DNA of 40,544 nucleotides, taken from positions 1-40,544 of the forward strand of contig JAFGTC010000300.1 in NCBI GenBank assembly GCA_016934335.1. The letters are read 5' to 3'. The translations under genes were made by a program, and so were the position numbers. Below are positions 24,215-34,995 of the stretch, one piece after another; position 1 is the stretch's first letter, and every line of letters starts with the position of its first letter. The DNA is from Candidatus Omnitrophota bacterium (lineage in GTDB: Bacteria > Hinthialibacterota > Hinthialibacteria > Hinthialibacterales > Hinthialibacteraceae). The notes under the pieces are model-generated. The model did no database searches and was not told the origin of the DNA. It saw nothing but the letters and a program-made list of their open reading frames with translations.

Positions 24215-26866
24215 ATGGATTTGAATCGTTTTACGCAGAAATCTCAAGAAGCCTTAACCGACGCGCAAAATCTCGCCGTGAGTCACGGCCATGTCGAAGT
24301 GGATATCGAACACCTGCTTCTCGCTGTGCTCGAGCAGGAGGAGGGCTTGATTCCCCGCTTGCTGACCAAAATGGAGAAGCCGCTCGATTCTCTGCGCAGC
24401 AAAGTGAAAGACGAACTCCATCGCCGCCCCAAAATGAGCGGCCCGGGATATGAATCGGGCAAAGTCTACATAACAAACCGGTTGAATCAGGTTTTAGTCA
24501 ACGCAGAATCGATCGCCAAGCATCTCAAGGACGATTATGTAAGCGTCGAACATCTTTTCCTCTCCATCCTGGCTGACAAACCTTCCTCGTCGGGCGCTAA
24601 AATCCTCGCCCAGGCCGGCATTACGCGCGACTCGATTTTGCAGGCCTTAACCCAGGTTCGAGGAAATCAACGCGTCACAAGCGCCACGCCTGAATCGACC
24701 TACGACGCCTTAGAGCGGTTTGGTCAGGAACTGGTCGACGCGGCCTCCAAAGGGAAACTCGATCCCGTCATTGGGCGCGACGGAGAGATCCGCCGCGTTA
24801 TACGAATTCTGTCCAGGAAGACGAAAAACAATCCCGTCTTGATCGGCGAACCAGGCGTCGGTAAAACCGCCATCGTCGAGGGATTGGCGCACCGCATCGT
24901 TCGCGGTGATGTTCCCGAAGGTCTTAAAAACAAGCGCATCTTCGCATTGGATATGGGATCGTTGGTCGCCGGCGCCAAGTACCGCGGCGAATTTGAAGAA
25001 CGCCTCAAGGCGGTTCTTAATGAAATCAAAAAAAGCGACGGACAAATTCTGCTCTTCATCGACGAATTGCACAACATCGTCGGGGCGGGGCGAACCGAAG
25101 GCGCCATGGACGCCGGCAATATGCTGAAGCCGATGCTGGCCCGCGGCGAGTTGCACTGCATCGGCGCCACTACGCTTAACGAGTACCGCCAATACATCGA
25201 AAAAGACGCCGCTTTAGAACGGCGATTTCAGCCGGTTCTGGTGGAGCAGCCTACTGTCGAAGACACCATCTCAATCTTGCGAGGGCTGCGCGAACGCTTC
25301 GAAGTGCACCACGGCGTCAAGATTCAGGACAACTCGCTGGTGGCGGCGTCGGTTTTATCGAATCGGTATATTTCCGACCGCTTCCTCCCCGATAAAGCTA
25401 TCGATCTCATAGACGAAGCCTGTGCCATGATCCGCACCGAAATCGACTCCATGCCGGCTGAATTGGATGAGATTACAAGACGCGTCATGCAGTTGGAGAT
25501 CGAAGAACAAGCGCTGAGCAAAGAGAAAGATACGGCCAGCAAGGAACGCTTGAAAGCCTTGCGCAAAGAATTGGCCGATCTGCGCGCCAAGTCGGACAGC
25601 ATGCGCACCCAGTGGGAGACGGAAAAAAACAGCATTCAGAAAATTCGCCGTCTGCGAGAAGAGTTGGAATCCATGCGCCAAGAGATCGAACGGGCGGAGC
25701 GGGATTATAATCTATCGAAAGCGGCGGAACTTAAACACGGTAAGTTCCCCCAACTTCTCAAGCAGCTTCAAGAAGAAGAAGCGGCGATGGAAAATAAAAA
25801 GAACGAATCGAGATTTCTGCGCGAAGAGGTGACGCAGGAAGAAATCGCCGAAATCGTCGCGCGCTGGACCGGCATCCCCATCAATAATCTCATGGAAGGC
25901 GAACGGGAAAAACTGCTGCGATTGGATGAAGATTTGCACCAGCGCGTCATCGGGCAGGACGAAGCGGTGCAGGCGGTTGCGGACGCCGTCATTCGGGCGC
26001 GCTCCGGCATCAAAGATCCCCGCCGGCCGATCGGTTCGTTCATCTTTCTCGGACCCACCGGCGTCGGAAAAACGGAATTGGCCAAAACGCTGGCCCAGTC
26101 TTTATTCGATTCCGAAGACAACATGGTGCGCATCGACATGTCGGAATACATGGAAAAACACTCCGTATCGCGCTTAATCGGAGCGCCTCCGGGATACGTC
26201 GGCTACGATGAAGGCGGCCAATTAACCGAAGCCGTGCGCCGCAAGCCATACTGCGTAATCCTGTTTGATGAATTCGAGAAAGCCCATCATGACGTCTTCA
26301 ACATCCTCCTCCAGATTCTGGATGACGGACGATTGACTGATTCCCAAGGACGAACCGTCGATTTCAAGAACACGGTGGTCATTCTTACCTCGAACGTCGG
26401 TTCGCAATACCTTCTGGAAGGCGTCGATGCAGGAGGAGAGATCACCGAGCAGGCCCGCGAACAGGTGCTGCGTGAATTGCGCGCCCATTGCCGCCCCGAA
26501 TTTCTGAATCGCGTCGACGACATCGTCCTTTTCAAAACGCTTCACATGGAGGAAATCGAGAAGATCGTCGATCTACTGCTGGACGAAGTTCGTAAGCGCC
26601 TGCAGGATCGTCAAATGAAACTGGAAGTTTCACCGGAAGCCAAAGAAAACCTGGCGATGCGCGGATACGATCTGGTTTATGGCGCGCGTCCTCTGCGCCG
26701 ATTGATCCAGCGCGAATTGGAGACGAAAATAGGCCGCGCATTGCTAGCCGGCGACGTCCTCGACCGTGCGACGATCCGCGTCAATTTAGAGAACGGAGAA
26801 TTGGTTGTGACGTACGAAAATCCCAAACCCGAAGCAAAACAGGATGAAATTCAGGCGGCTGTGTAA
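24215..26866 (+). CDS. clpB: ATP-dependent disaggregase ClpB
   Basis: ClpB is a hexameric AAA+ chaperone that pulls polypeptides out of aggregates together with DnaK. The 883-aa product has the full layout: two Clp-N repeats (about 1-145), the first AAA+ module with Walker A GEPGVGKT (211-218), Walker [10 protein letters not shown] and the aromatic pore loop [11 protein letters not shown], a long coiled-coil middle domain (about 420-540, absent from ClpA and ClpC), a second AAA+ module with Walker A GPTGVGKT (613-620), pore loop [13 protein letters not shown] and sensor 2 region GARPLRR. No ClpP-binding loop is expected for ClpB. The length is normal. It is preceded by a long AT-rich gap and followed by manC. 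Confidence 0.96.
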   Translation: MDLNRFTQKSQEALTDAQNLAVSHGHVEVDIEHLLLAVLEQEEGLIPRLLTKMEKPLDSLRSKVKDELHRRPKMSGPGYESGKVYITNRLNQVLVNAESIAKHLKDDYVSVEHLFLSILADKPSSSGAKILAQAGITRDSILQALTQVRGNQRVTSATPESTYDALERFGQELVDAASKGKLDPVIGRDGEIRRVIRILSRKTKNNPVLIGEPGVGKTAIVEGLAHRIVRGDVPEGLKNKRIFALDMGSLVAGAKYRGEFEERLKAVLNEIKKSDGQILLFIDELHNIVGAGRTEGAMDAGNMLKPMLARGELHCIGATTLNEYRQYIEKDAALERRFQPVLVEQPTVEDTISILRGLRERFEVHHGVKIQDNSLVAASVLSNRYISDRFLPDKAIDLIDEACAMIRTEIDSMPAELDEITRRVMQLEIEEQALSKEKDTASKERLKALRKELADLRAKSDSMRTQWETEKNSIQKIRRLREELESMRQEIERAERDYNLSKAAELKHGKFPQLLKQLQEEEAAMENKKNESRFLREEVTQEEIAEIVARWTGIPINNLMEGEREKLLRLDEDLHQRVIGQDEAVQAVADAVIRARSGIKDPRRPIGSFIFLGPTGVGKTELAKTLAQSLFDSEDNMVRIDMSEYMEKHSVSRLIGAPPGYVGYDEGGQLTEAVRRKPYCVILFDEFEKAHHDVFNILLQILDDGRLTDSQGRTVDFKNTVVILTSNVGSQYLLEGVDAGGEITEQAREQVLRELRAHCRPEFLNRVDDIVLFKTLHMEEIEKIVDLLLDEVRKRLQDRQMKLEVSPEAKENLAMRGYDLVYGARPLRRLIQRELETKIGRALLAGDVLDRATIRVNLENGELVVTYENPKPEAKQDEIQAAV

Positions 26867-26978
26867 AATGTGTAAAAAATGACAATAATCTCGCCCCGAT
26901 CGGCTTTACTCCAGACCGCATAATTGATTCTTAGACAAGGAAGAGTATTATGGAACAATTCATTAAGGAGAACGCAAA

Positions 26979-28097
26979 ATGATTGTTCCCACGATCGGGA
27001 TCATTATGGCGGGCGGATCCGGCGAGCGTTTTTGGCCTGTCAGCCGTAAAAAAAAACCGAAGCAACTGCTCCGATTAACGGATGGCCGCTTGACGCTGCT
27101 TGAGGAAGCCGTTGAACGGGTGCTTCCGATCATACCGCCGGAAAGATTGTTTGTCGCTACCAACCAAACCCTGCAAGAACCGATTCGCGCCGCCATGACC
27201 CGCATTCCCCCGGAAAATATTCTGGCCGAACCGACGCGGCGCAACACAACCGGCTGCCTGGCGTTCGCCGCCGCCCACTTACTGGCCCGCTACGGGCGAA
27301 CGCATGACGATATGATCATGGCGGTTACGACCGCCGATCACCGGATTGGCGATCCGGAGGATTTTCGCAAAACGATCCAAGCCGCAATCTGGTACGCCAA
27401 AGAAAAAAACGCTCTCATGGTCGTTGGATTGCATCCCGATCGACCCGAAACCGGCTACGGCTATATCGAGATCCCTGAAGGCGCGCAGCCGGCGGCGGCA
27501 TGCGAAGGCGTCTCCATCTTTCCGACGCATCGATTTCGAGAAAAGCCCTCGCTTCCCGACGCCAAAGCCTATCTCGACAGCGGACATTTTTTCTGGAACA
27601 GCGGAATGTTCTTCTGGCGCATGTCGGTTTTTCTCGAAGCGATGAAGAAATTCATGCCGGAGGTTCATCAAAGCATTTTGGATATGCGCGATGCGCTGAT
27701 CACCGGCTTCAATCCCGATTCGATCGTCGCATCCGTTTTCGAAAAACTGCCTAACATCTCCATCGATTACGCCATCATGGAAAAAGCCGACCATGTTTAC
27801 ATGGCCCAGGGCGATTTTCCCTGGGATGACGTCGGGCTTTGGGACTCGCTGGCCCGATACCATAGCAAAGACGCCCAAAACAACGTCGCCGTCGGCGATC
27901 CCATTCTGATTGAATGTCAGGATGTTACGGTTTATAACGAGCCGGGCGGCGAAAAAATGGCGGTAGGCGTCCTTGGCATGAAAGACGTTATTGTGGTTAC
28001 GACGGAGGACGGCGTTTTAGTCTGTCCTAAAAACCGCGCTCAGGACGTCCGAATGATTGTCGAACGCTTAAAAGAACAAAACGCTTCGCAAATATAA
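26979..28097 (+). CDS. manC: Mannose-1-phosphate guanylyltransferase
   Basis: This enzyme makes GDP-mannose from mannose 1-phosphate and GTP in the cytoplasm. The 372-aa product carries the pyrophosphorylase signature GGSGERFWPVSRKKKPKQ (12-29) and further conserved stretches AEPTRRNTTGCLAFAA, TADHRIGD, GYGYIE and EKP, with FFWNSGMFFWR near the middle. It is the short, monofunctional type; the C-terminal cupin isomerase domain of bifunctional ManC/AlgA is missing. AAGGAG precedes the ATG. The phosphomannomutase gene follows about 90 nt downstream, so the two probably act as a unit supplying GDP-mannose for glycans. Confidence 0.93.
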   Translation: MIVPTIGIIMAGGSGERFWPVSRKKKPKQLLRLTDGRLTLLEEAVERVLPIIPPERLFVATNQTLQEPIRAAMTRIPPENILAEPTRRNTTGCLAFAAAHLLARYGRTHDDMIMAVTTADHRIGDPEDFRKTIQAAIWYAKEKNALMVVGLHPDRPETGYGYIEIPEGAQPAAACEGVSIFPTHRFREKPSLPDAKAYLDSGHFFWNSGMFFWRMSVFLEAMKKFMPEVHQSILDMRDALITGFNPDSIVASVFEKLPNISIDYAIMEKADHVYMAQGDFPWDDVGLWDSLARYHSKDAQNNVAVGDPILIECQDVTVYNEPGGEKMAVGVLGMKDVIVVTTEDGVLVCPKNRAQDVRMIVERLKEQNASQI

Positions 28098-28189
28098 ACC
28101 GATCTAATATAATCTCAGAATCGATGCGATTTTAAATTATTTGATTTTTTTCATTCACGATTTACGACTACGGATCATGGAGGATATGT

Positions 28190-29551
28190 ATGCCAGAGAA
28201 ACACACGCTCCCCTGTTTCAAAGCTTATGATGTTCGCGGGAAAGTCCCTTCCGAGTTGAATGTGGAACTTGCCTATAAAATCGGTTTGGCGACCGTCCAA
28301 TTTCTCTACGCCAAAAAAATCGTCGTCGGCCGGGACATCCGGAAGACCAGTGAAGAAATACGCGATTCATTGATCCGGGGATTGACGGACGCCGGCGCCG
28401 ATGTCATCGATATTGGCCTCTGCGGGACCGAAATGGTTTATTACGCCGTCTCGCATCTGAACGCGGACGGCGGCGTCATGATCACCGCCAGCCATAATCC
28501 CCCCGAATACAACGGCATGAAATTCGTCCGCGAAGATTCCAAGCCGATCAGCGCCGACACCGGATTGAAAGACATCGAGCAGATGTGCATTCTAAACGAA
28601 TTTTCCAAAGCCGACGCTCCCGGTTCGGTCGAGACGATCGACGTCTCTCAGGAATACGTACAACATATCTTATCGTATGTGGACGTTTCAAAATTGAAGC
28701 CGTATAAGCTCGTCGTGAACGCGGGCAACGGCTGCGCCGGGCCGATCGTGGATCTGCTTGAACCGCATCTCCCCTTTCAGTTCATTAAAGTCCATCATGA
28801 ACCGGACGGCGATTTCCCCAACGGAGTGCCCAATCCTCTGGAGCCCAAAAACCGGCCGGCGACCTCCGAAGCCGTGAAACGCAGCCAAGCCGACGCCGGG
28901 ATCGCCTGGGACGGCGATTTTGATCGATGCTTCTTCTTCAGCGAAAAAGGCGATTTTATTGACGGCTACTATATTGTCGGCTTTCTTTCTCAGGCGTTAT
29001 TGGCCAAGAATCCAGGCGGAAAGATTGTCTACGATCCCCGCTTAACCTGGAATACCATCGAAATTGTAAAACAAAGCGGCGGCGAAGCGGTGAAATGCCG
29101 GTCAGGACACGCGTTCATCAAGGAAAAAATGCGGCAGAACGATGCGATATACGGCGGGGAAATGTCCGCTCATCACTATTTCAAAGATTTCTTTTTCTGC
29201 GACAGCGGCATGCTGCCCTGGCTGCTCATTTTAGAAATCATGAGCGAAACCGGAAAAACGTTCTCCGAACTCGTGCGGGAGCGCATCGAAAAATTCCCCT
29301 GCAGCGGTGAAATCAATCGGCTGGTCAATAATCCGGACACCGCCATTGAACAAGTTCGCGAGCATTTTCTAGATCAAAATCCTCATATTGACGAAACCGA
29401 CGGCATCGGCATGGATTTTGATCAATGGCGCTTCAATTTACGCAAATCCAACACCGAACCGATACTACGCCTGAACGTGGAATCTCGTGCGAATCACGAT
29501 CTTCTCGATGAAAAAACCCAGGAAATCTTGAGCATTATAGAAAAATCTTAA
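28190..29551 (+). CDS. manB: Phosphomannomutase (ManB/CpsG type)
   Basis: This enzyme converts mannose 6-phosphate to mannose 1-phosphate through a phosphoserine intermediate. The 453-aa product begins with the typical FKAYDVRGKVP. The active-site loop reads TASHNPPEYNGMK with Ser101 as phosphorylated residue. The metal loop is DGDFDRCFFF; Phe in place of the usual Gly is characteristic of the ManB/CpsG branch. The sugar-binding loop is GGEMSAHHYF and the phosphate-binding C-terminal loop reads LRKSNTEPILRLN. This separates it from phosphoglucosamine mutase. It lies just behind manC and before the rhomboid gene. Confidence 0.93.
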   Translation: MPEKHTLPCFKAYDVRGKVPSELNVELAYKIGLATVQFLYAKKIVVGRDIRKTSEEIRDSLIRGLTDAGADVIDIGLCGTEMVYYAVSHLNADGGVMITASHNPPEYNGMKFVREDSKPISADTGLKDIEQMCILNEFSKADAPGSVETIDVSQEYVQHILSYVDVSKLKPYKLVVNAGNGCAGPIVDLLEPHLPFQFIKVHHEPDGDFPNGVPNPLEPKNRPATSEAVKRSQADAGIAWDGDFDRCFFFSEKGDFIDGYYIVGFLSQALLAKNPGGKIVYDPRLTWNTIEIVKQSGGEAVKCRSGHAFIKEKMRQNDAIYGGEMSAHHYFKDFFFCDSGMLPWLLILEIMSETGKTFSELVRERIEKFPCSGEINRLVNNPDTAIEQVREHFLDQNPHIDETDGIGMDFDQWRFNLRKSNTEPILRLNVESRANHDLLDEKTQEILSIIEKS

Positions 29552-29602
29552 AGCGATTCCTGCTCAACCCATAAAAAGATCTTCTTGTAAGCGAACGGTG
29601 CG

Positions 29603-30313
29603 ATGTTTCCCATTTCCGATACGCTGAAAACAAGACGGCCGGCTTATATTACAAAGACATTGGCGCTGATCAATGTCTTTGTTTTTCTTTACGAACTCGA
29701 ATTGGGAACTCTGTTAGAGCCGTTTTTGTTTCAATATGGCTTAATTCCCATTCGCTACACGCGTCTTTTCGATTTTCAAGATTCTATTTTCTCGCTGATC
29801 TTCCCTTTTTTCACATCTCTTTTTTTGCATGGAGGATGGCTTCATCTGATCTCAAACATGTGGGTGCTTTGGATCTTCGGCGATAATGTGGAAGACCGCT
29901 TGGGTCATAAAACATTTCTTCTTTATTATCTGGCTTTCGGAGTCGCCGCGGGCGTCGCGCATATCGCTGCGAATCCCCACTCCTCCCTGCCCACCATCGG
30001 CGCAAGCGGAGCCATCGCCGGCGTAATGGGGATGTATTTGGTGCTTTTCCCCTATGCCCGGGTGCGAACTCTGGTGATCATTTTTGTTTTTATTGACTTT
30101 TGGGAAGTGCCGGCCTTCCTGTTTTTCAGTTTCTGGTTTCTCATGCAATTTTTCAACGGCGCTTTGAGTCTTTCCGGCGGAGACGCCTTCGGCGGGATAG
30201 CCTGGTGGGCTCATATAGGAGGGTTTATAACCGGCATGATTATCGCTATATTCCATCGAAAGAAAACGCGGCGGCGCCATGATTTCATATACGAAATTCC
30301 CAAGCATTATTAA
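29603..30313 (+). CDS. Rhomboid family intramembrane serine protease
   Basis: This 236-aa membrane protein has six or more hydrophobic segments. The rhomboid marks are present: HGGWLHLISNMW (76-87) with the HxxxN pattern, the catalytic serine in GASG (Ser135), and the catalytic histidine in WWAHIGGF (His204). The enzyme would cleave transmembrane substrates within the cytoplasmic membrane. A long loop follows the first helix (residues 40-65), as in many bacterial homologues. The ribosome site is weak (GGTG). It follows manB closely and precedes ileS. The substrate is unknown. Confidence 0.88.
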   Translation: MFPISDTLKTRRPAYITKTLALINVFVFLYELELGTLLEPFLFQYGLIPIRYTRLFDFQDSIFSLIFPFFTSLFLHGGWLHLISNMWVLWIFGDNVEDRLGHKTFLLYYLAFGVAAGVAHIAANPHSSLPTIGASGAIAGVMGMYLVLFPYARVRTLVIIFVFIDFWEVPAFLFFSFWFLMQFFNGALSLSGGDAFGGIAWWAHIGGFITGMIIAIFHRKKTRRRHDFIYEIPKHY

Positions 30314-30496
30314 TCATAATACGCAAAGGTTTTGAAATCCTGGAAAAAAGAGTAAAATCAAATAAAATCAACAATCTGTATTTCCTTTTTTTCTCATTCC
30401 CCCATCAGGGATAGAACAGAGTCAGTTTAACGGAAATATCCTTATATCAACAACTTACAGTAAACGTCACACCATCTTTTTGTATTGGATACTCAA

Positions 30497-33340
30497 ATGG
30501 ACTACCGAAACACCCTCAATTTACCCTCCACAAAATTCCCCATGCGGGCCAACTTGGCGCAGCGCGAACCGGAAATTCTTAAGCGCTGGGATGAAATGAA
30601 GATTTATCACAAAGCCCGCGAATCACGCAATGGCAAGGATACCTTCTATCTCCATGACGGTCCTCCCTACGCCAACGGCGATATTCATATGGGAACCGGT
30701 CTCAATAAAATCTTAAAGGATCTGGTCATTAAATCCAAACTGCTGCTCGGGACGAATATTCATTATCGGCCCGGCTGGGATTGCCACGGCCTCCCGATTG
30801 AACTCAACGTAATTCAAAAGTTATCGGAAGAAGAATCCAAGACGCTTCATCTCAACCAAATTCGCCATCGCTGCCAGAAATTCGCTCGAAAATTTGTCGA
30901 CGTCCAGCGCAATAGTTTCAAACGTCTCGGCGTCATCGGCGAGTGGGAGCGGCCATATTTGACATTGAATCCCGAATATGAGGCGGAGGAACTGCGTCAA
31001 TTCGCTAATATGGTTCGGGAAGGATATGTCTATCAAGGGATGAAGCCGGTGTATTGGTGCCCGGTGTTTAAGACCGCTCTGGCGGAAGCCGAAGTCGAAT
31101 ACGAAGAACATACCTCGCCGGCCATCTACGTCCGATTCCCCTTCACGGACGAATCCAGTCAGAAAATCCGAGGCGCTCTGCCCAACCTCGACGACAAGCC
31201 GATTCATACTGTTATTTGGACCACGACGCCCTGGACGCTGCCGGCGAACCGCGCTGTGTGCTTGCATCCTAATTTCATCTACGGTTTGATTCCATTAGAA
31301 AACGAATACATCTTAACCGCCAAAGAACTGGCGGATCGCTTCCTCCAAGAAACGGGTCTCAAACGCACGAACGAGATTATCGGTTCATTCTCCGGCAATG
31401 AATTATGCAACATGAAAATCGATGCGATCCCGCCGTTCAGCGAAAAGCCTGTCCCGATCATTGTCGGCAAGCACGTAACCCTGGAACAAGGGACTGGCGC
31501 CGTTCATACCGCGCCGGGCCACGGTCATGAAGATTATTTGGTGGGGATGAACTATAACCTGGAAGTCTTCTCGCCGGTCGACGAGAAAGGCTGCTTCACA
31601 GAAAAATCACCCGTTTGCGCCGGGCAGTTCGTCGAAGACGCCAACCAGCCCATCGTGGATAATCTCAAGGAGCGCGGTCTGCTCGTTCATCAAGATAAAT
31701 TAGTGCACTCCTACCCGCATTGCTGGCGAAGCAAAAAGCCCATCATTTTCCGGGCGACCCGGCAATGGTTCATTTCGCTTGAACGGCAGAATCTTCGCGA
31801 TCGCCTGCTGGAGGCGATTGATAAAGTAAATTGGATCCCCAGCTGGGGGCGTCAGAGAATCCGCGGGATGGTGGAAAACCGCCAGGAATGGTGCATTTCC
31901 CGGCAGCGCACATGGGGCGTTCCCATCCCAGCCTTCTACGTAGGCGATTCCGACCAGGGGATTCTGGACGCCGATTTCATCTACGAACTTTCGAAAAAAG
32001 TGGAACAAGAAGGCACAGACCTCTGGTACCGCGCCATCGACGATCCGAGCATTCTCGGCGACATCCAACGCCTGCATGAACTGCTGCCGGAAGGCAAAAG
32101 CCTGCAGGACGTCCGGCTGGATCCCGATATTCTGGATGTGTGGTTCGATTCCGGCGTCAGCCATCATTCGGTTATGGCGCACGATGAAAAGAAATACCCG
32201 GTCGACATGTACTTGGAAGGCAGCGATCAACATCGCGGCTGGTTCCAATCCGCCTTGGTGACGGCGACGGGCGCAGGCTTTGAACCGCCTTACAAAACGG
32301 TTTTGACTCACGGCTTCACGGTGGATGAGAAAGGCCGCAAACTTTCGAAAAGCCTGGGCAATTTCGTCGTGCTCGACAAACTGATCAAGGAAACGGGAGC
32401 GGACGTCATCCGCCTTTGGGTCGCTGCGGAGGACTTCCGGGGCGATATGTCCTTCTCCCGAGAAATTCTTTCCCGCATTTCCGAATCCTATCGCCGCATC
32501 CGCAATACGGCTCGATTTCTGTTAGGAAACATTTCCGATTTCGATGCATCGCAGACCGTTCCCGAAGAAGAGCGTTTGGAACTGGATCGTTGGATCCTAA
32601 GCCGGTGGCGCGAATGCAAGAGCCGGATCATCCAAGCCTACGAACGGTTTGATTTCCATCGCATCTACTACGATTTAAATAATTTCTGCAGCGTGGATCT
32701 CAGCGCGATGTATCTCGACATCATCAAAGACCGCCTTTACGTATCGGGCAAAGACAGCCAGGATCGAAAATCCGGCCAGTCCACCATCGCCGAGATCGCG
32801 ATTGAATTAACCGCCTGCACGGCGCCGATCCTTTCCTTCACCTGTGAAGAAATCTGGCAGTTGCTGCGCGAACACAATCTGGTCAAAGAAGAGTCGGTGT
32901 TTTTATACGAACTCGATAAAACCATCCCCGCCATTGACAAGGAATTCATGGATAAATGGGATAAGATCTTCCTGCTGCGCGGCGAAGCCATCAAAGCGAT
33001 CGAGCAGGCTCGCAAATCGGCGGTCATCGGTCATTCGCTCGACAGCTGCGTCTATCTGAAATCCGTCAACGGCGAATGGAAGCCCTGCCTCGAGCAGGCG
33101 TCATCCGCCGCGTTGGGCGACGATTTATCCAGCATTCTCATTGTCTCCGACGTCAAGGTTGGAGACTTGCCGGAAGGCGCAGAGACCTATACGACTCCCC
33201 TGCTTCCGGGCGTTGAAATCGCCGTCGGCAAAGCGGCCGGCGAGAAATGTCCGCGCTGCTGGCATTATCATCCGGAAGTGGGCCAACAGGGGAAAGAGGT
33301 TTGTCCTCGCTGCCAAAAGATCTTAAACGGCGCGCAATAA
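30497..33340 (+). CDS. ileS: Isoleucyl-tRNA synthetase
   Basis: IleS charges tRNA-Ile with isoleucine and edits valine. The 947-aa product starts MDYRNTLNLPSTKFPMRANL, the usual bacterial type 1 start; the frame also opens at a TTG four codons earlier, which I reject. The HIGH-type motif appears within YANGDIHMG (about 58-66), the editing domain includes WTTTPWTLPANRA, and the KMSKS-type motif is KLSKS (615-619). A C-terminal zinc finger has Cys918, Cys921, Cys936 and Cys939 (CPRCW and CPRC). No T-box leader is seen in the 170 bp upstream. lspA follows after a repeat-containing gap, a common neighbour pair. Confidence 0.96.
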   Translation: MDYRNTLNLPSTKFPMRANLAQREPEILKRWDEMKIYHKARESRNGKDTFYLHDGPPYANGDIHMGTGLNKILKDLVIKSKLLLGTNIHYRPGWDCHGLPIELNVIQKLSEEESKTLHLNQIRHRCQKFARKFVDVQRNSFKRLGVIGEWERPYLTLNPEYEAEELRQFANMVREGYVYQGMKPVYWCPVFKTALAEAEVEYEEHTSPAIYVRFPFTDESSQKIRGALPNLDDKPIHTVIWTTTPWTLPANRAVCLHPNFIYGLIPLENEYILTAKELADRFLQETGLKRTNEIIGSFSGNELCNMKIDAIPPFSEKPVPIIVGKHVTLEQGTGAVHTAPGHGHEDYLVGMNYNLEVFSPVDEKGCFTEKSPVCAGQFVEDANQPIVDNLKERGLLVHQDKLVHSYPHCWRSKKPIIFRATRQWFISLERQNLRDRLLEAIDKVNWIPSWGRQRIRGMVENRQEWCISRQRTWGVPIPAFYVGDSDQGILDADFIYELSKKVEQEGTDLWYRAIDDPSILGDIQRLHELLPEGKSLQDVRLDPDILDVWFDSGVSHHSVMAHDEKKYPVDMYLEGSDQHRGWFQSALVTATGAGFEPPYKTVLTHGFTVDEKGRKLSKSLGNFVVLDKLIKETGADVIRLWVAAEDFRGDMSFSREILSRISESYRRIRNTARFLLGNISDFDASQTVPEEERLELDRWILSRWRECKSRIIQAYERFDFHRIYYDLNNFCSVDLSAMYLDIIKDRLYVSGKDSQDRKSGQSTIAEIAIELTACTAPILSFTCEEIWQLLREHNLVKEESVFLYELDKTIPAIDKEFMDKWDKIFLLRGEAIKAIEQARKSAVIGHSLDSCVYLKSVNGEWKPCLEQASSAALGDDLSSILIVSDVKVGDLPEGAETYTTPLLPGVEIAVGKAAGEKCPRCWHYHPEVGQQGKEVCPRCQKILNGAQ

Positions 33341-33372
33341 ATTTCCCTGGACCATGACAACATCAAAATTGA

Positions 33373-33420
33373 CGCATTTAGGAAGAGGCGCATTTGAGAA
33401 GGGTCGCATTTGGGAAGGGG
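33373..33420. repeat. Three tandem 16-nt repeats
   Basis: Units are CGCATTTAGGAAGAGG (33373-33388), CGCATTTGAGAAGGGT (33389-33404) and CGCATTTGGGAAGGGG (33405-33420). All begin CGCATTT and the period is exactly 16. They lie between ileS and lspA. No hairpin or coding function is evident. Confidence 0.75.
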
Positions 33421-33539
33421 ATTGAGAAGCCGATCAACCATCCGATTTCATCAATCCTCTTCCATGAGGTCCTGGCGGCGAACGAAACAAAAGAATCATT
33501 CATAATGGATTATTCCATTTTGCCGGAGGGGAGATTCAG

Positions 33540-34139
33540 GTGAATCAAGAAATCAACATCGAGAAAAAAACCAAGACCGATCCATCCCCTCCATCATCCT
33601 ATTCGCGAGCGTCCCGCCGAGACATAGTATGGATTTTAGGCATCGCTGTTTTCACCTTCATTTTCGACCTGGTTACTAAAATCTGGGCCGTTCGAAGGTT
33701 GGAAGGGCAGCCGCCGATCGATATCATCCCCGGCGTGTTTCGCTTCGCTTATGGGGAAAACACCGGCATCGCTTTCGGTCTTTTTCAAGATCACGGCGGC
33801 CTGCTGCACATTCTTTCCCCCCTCGCTTTCATCATCCTGCTGGTTATTCTCTATAAAATGTTCGCCGAATACTCCATGGATGTCTGGTATCGGATCATTT
33901 TCGGCCTGTTAATCGGCGGAGCGCTGGGAAATATTCTCAATCGGCTGTATTGTGGATATGTCGTCGATTTCATCGATGTATTCATCGGAACCTATAACTG
34001 GCCGACCTTCAACATCGCCGACTCCGCGTTAACGGTCGGCGAAGTGATTCTGGTCGCCAAAATTCTAATCGAAGAACTCGCGCTGCACAAAAAGAAAGAC
34101 AACCTCGAAGAAGAAATACCGGCCAAGGAATCAGACTGA
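33540..34139 (+). CDS. lspA: Lipoprotein signal peptidase (signal peptidase II)
   Basis: LspA cuts the signal peptide from diacylglyceryl-modified prolipoproteins in the inner membrane. The 199-aa product has four hydrophobic segments and the family marks: ENTGIAFG (73-80), NRLYCGYVVDF with catalytic Asp143, and FNIADSALTVG with catalytic Asp161. The start is GTG at 33540, supported by GGAGGGGAG just upstream. The N-terminal tail (about 28 residues, Lys/Ser/Pro-rich) and the charged C-terminal tail are longer than in the E. coli enzyme. The lgt start codon follows the stop after one base. Confidence 0.94.
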   Translation: MNQEINIEKKTKTDPSPPSSYSRASRRDIVWILGIAVFTFIFDLVTKIWAVRRLEGQPPIDIIPGVFRFAYGENTGIAFGLFQDHGGLLHILSPLAFIILLVILYKMFAEYSMDVWYRIIFGLLIGGALGNILNRLYCGYVVDFIDVFIGTYNWPTFNIADSALTVGEVILVAKILIEELALHKKKDNLEEEIPAKESD

Positions 34140-34140
34140 T

Positions 34141-34995
34141 ATGCACCCGACCTTCATCCATTTTTTCGGCATCCAAATTACGACCTACGGGCTGATGATG
34201 GCCGTCTCGTTTGCGACGCTGTGGCTGTGCACCGTTCATCGCGGACAAAAGTTGGGATATTCGCAGGATTTTATCATCAATTTGATCACCATCATCGTCG
34301 CCGGGGCTTTCATCTTCGCCCGTTTTCTGCATGTGATCGTCGAGTGGGATTACTACGCGCAAAATCCCTCCGCCATTTTATTTTCTCGCGATGGATTTGT
34401 GTTCCTGGGCGGATTTGTCGGCGCGACGGCGTTAGCGGTATGGTATACGAAAAAAAAACAGCAAAGCATTCTGGGCGTCGCCGATCTTTTCGCCCCCTTC
34501 CTGGCGCTGGCGCAGGGAATGGGGCGAATCGGATGCTTCTTATACGGCTGCTGTTTTGGCAAGGTCTGCTCGGCGCCTTGGGCCGTCCATTTTCCGCCGG
34601 ATTCGCCCGCCTATAATTTTCAATTCAACCAAGGCTTGATCGACATCAACGCCGTTTCTTCTCTTCCCGTTCATCCCACGCAAATCTATCACTCTCTCTT
34701 CAATTTTGCGCATTTCGGCATTCTGCTCTTCATCCGAAGCCGCCAGACGTTTCGCGGCCAGCTGGCGATGTGTTATCTGATGATTTACAGCCTGGGCCGT
34801 TTTGTGATCGAGTTTTATCGCGGCGACTCCTATCGCGGCATATACGGGCTGCTTTCGACTTCGCAAATTCTGAGCCTTCTTCTTTTCGCAGTGGGCGCCG
34901 CGGGATTTTTCCTGTTGAAAAAACTCGCCCTAACGCCCGAAGCCATAGGGGCAATCGAATCATGCGACTCCTCAACCAAGCCATCTGACTGCTAA
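34141..34995 (+). CDS. lgt: Prolipoprotein diacylglyceryl transferase
   Basis: Lgt moves diacylglycerol from phosphatidylglycerol to the lipobox cysteine, the first step of lipoprotein maturation. The 284-aa product has seven predicted membrane helices. The signature region reads GMGRIGCFLYGCCFGK (126-141), with HPTQIYHSLFNF (178-189) and RFVIEFYRGD later, which places the conserved arginines and glutamate. The N-terminal ITTYGLMM matches the usual Tyr-Gly pair. It starts one base after the lspA stop, so the two are translationally linked and work on the same lipoproteins. Confidence 0.94.
   Translation: MHPTFIHFFGIQITTYGLMMAVSFATLWLCTVHRGQKLGYSQDFIINLITIIVAGAFIFARFLHVIVEWDYYAQNPSAILFSRDGFVFLGGFVGATALAVWYTKKKQQSILGVADLFAPFLALAQGMGRIGCFLYGCCFGKVCSAPWAVHFPPDSPAYNFQFNQGLIDINAVSSLPVHPTQIYHSLFNFAHFGILLFIRSRQTFRGQLAMCYLMIYSLGRFVIEFYRGDSYRGIYGLLSTSQILSLLLFAVGAAGFFLLKKLALTPEAIGAIESCDSSTKPSDC

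Noticed and set aside
30314..30496. T-box riboswitch before ileS
   Set aside because: No T-box core sequence, specifier hairpin or antiterminator was found in the short AT-rich gap.
33373..33420. CRISPR array
   Set aside because: The three 16-nt units are directly adjacent with no spacers, and no cas gene is present.
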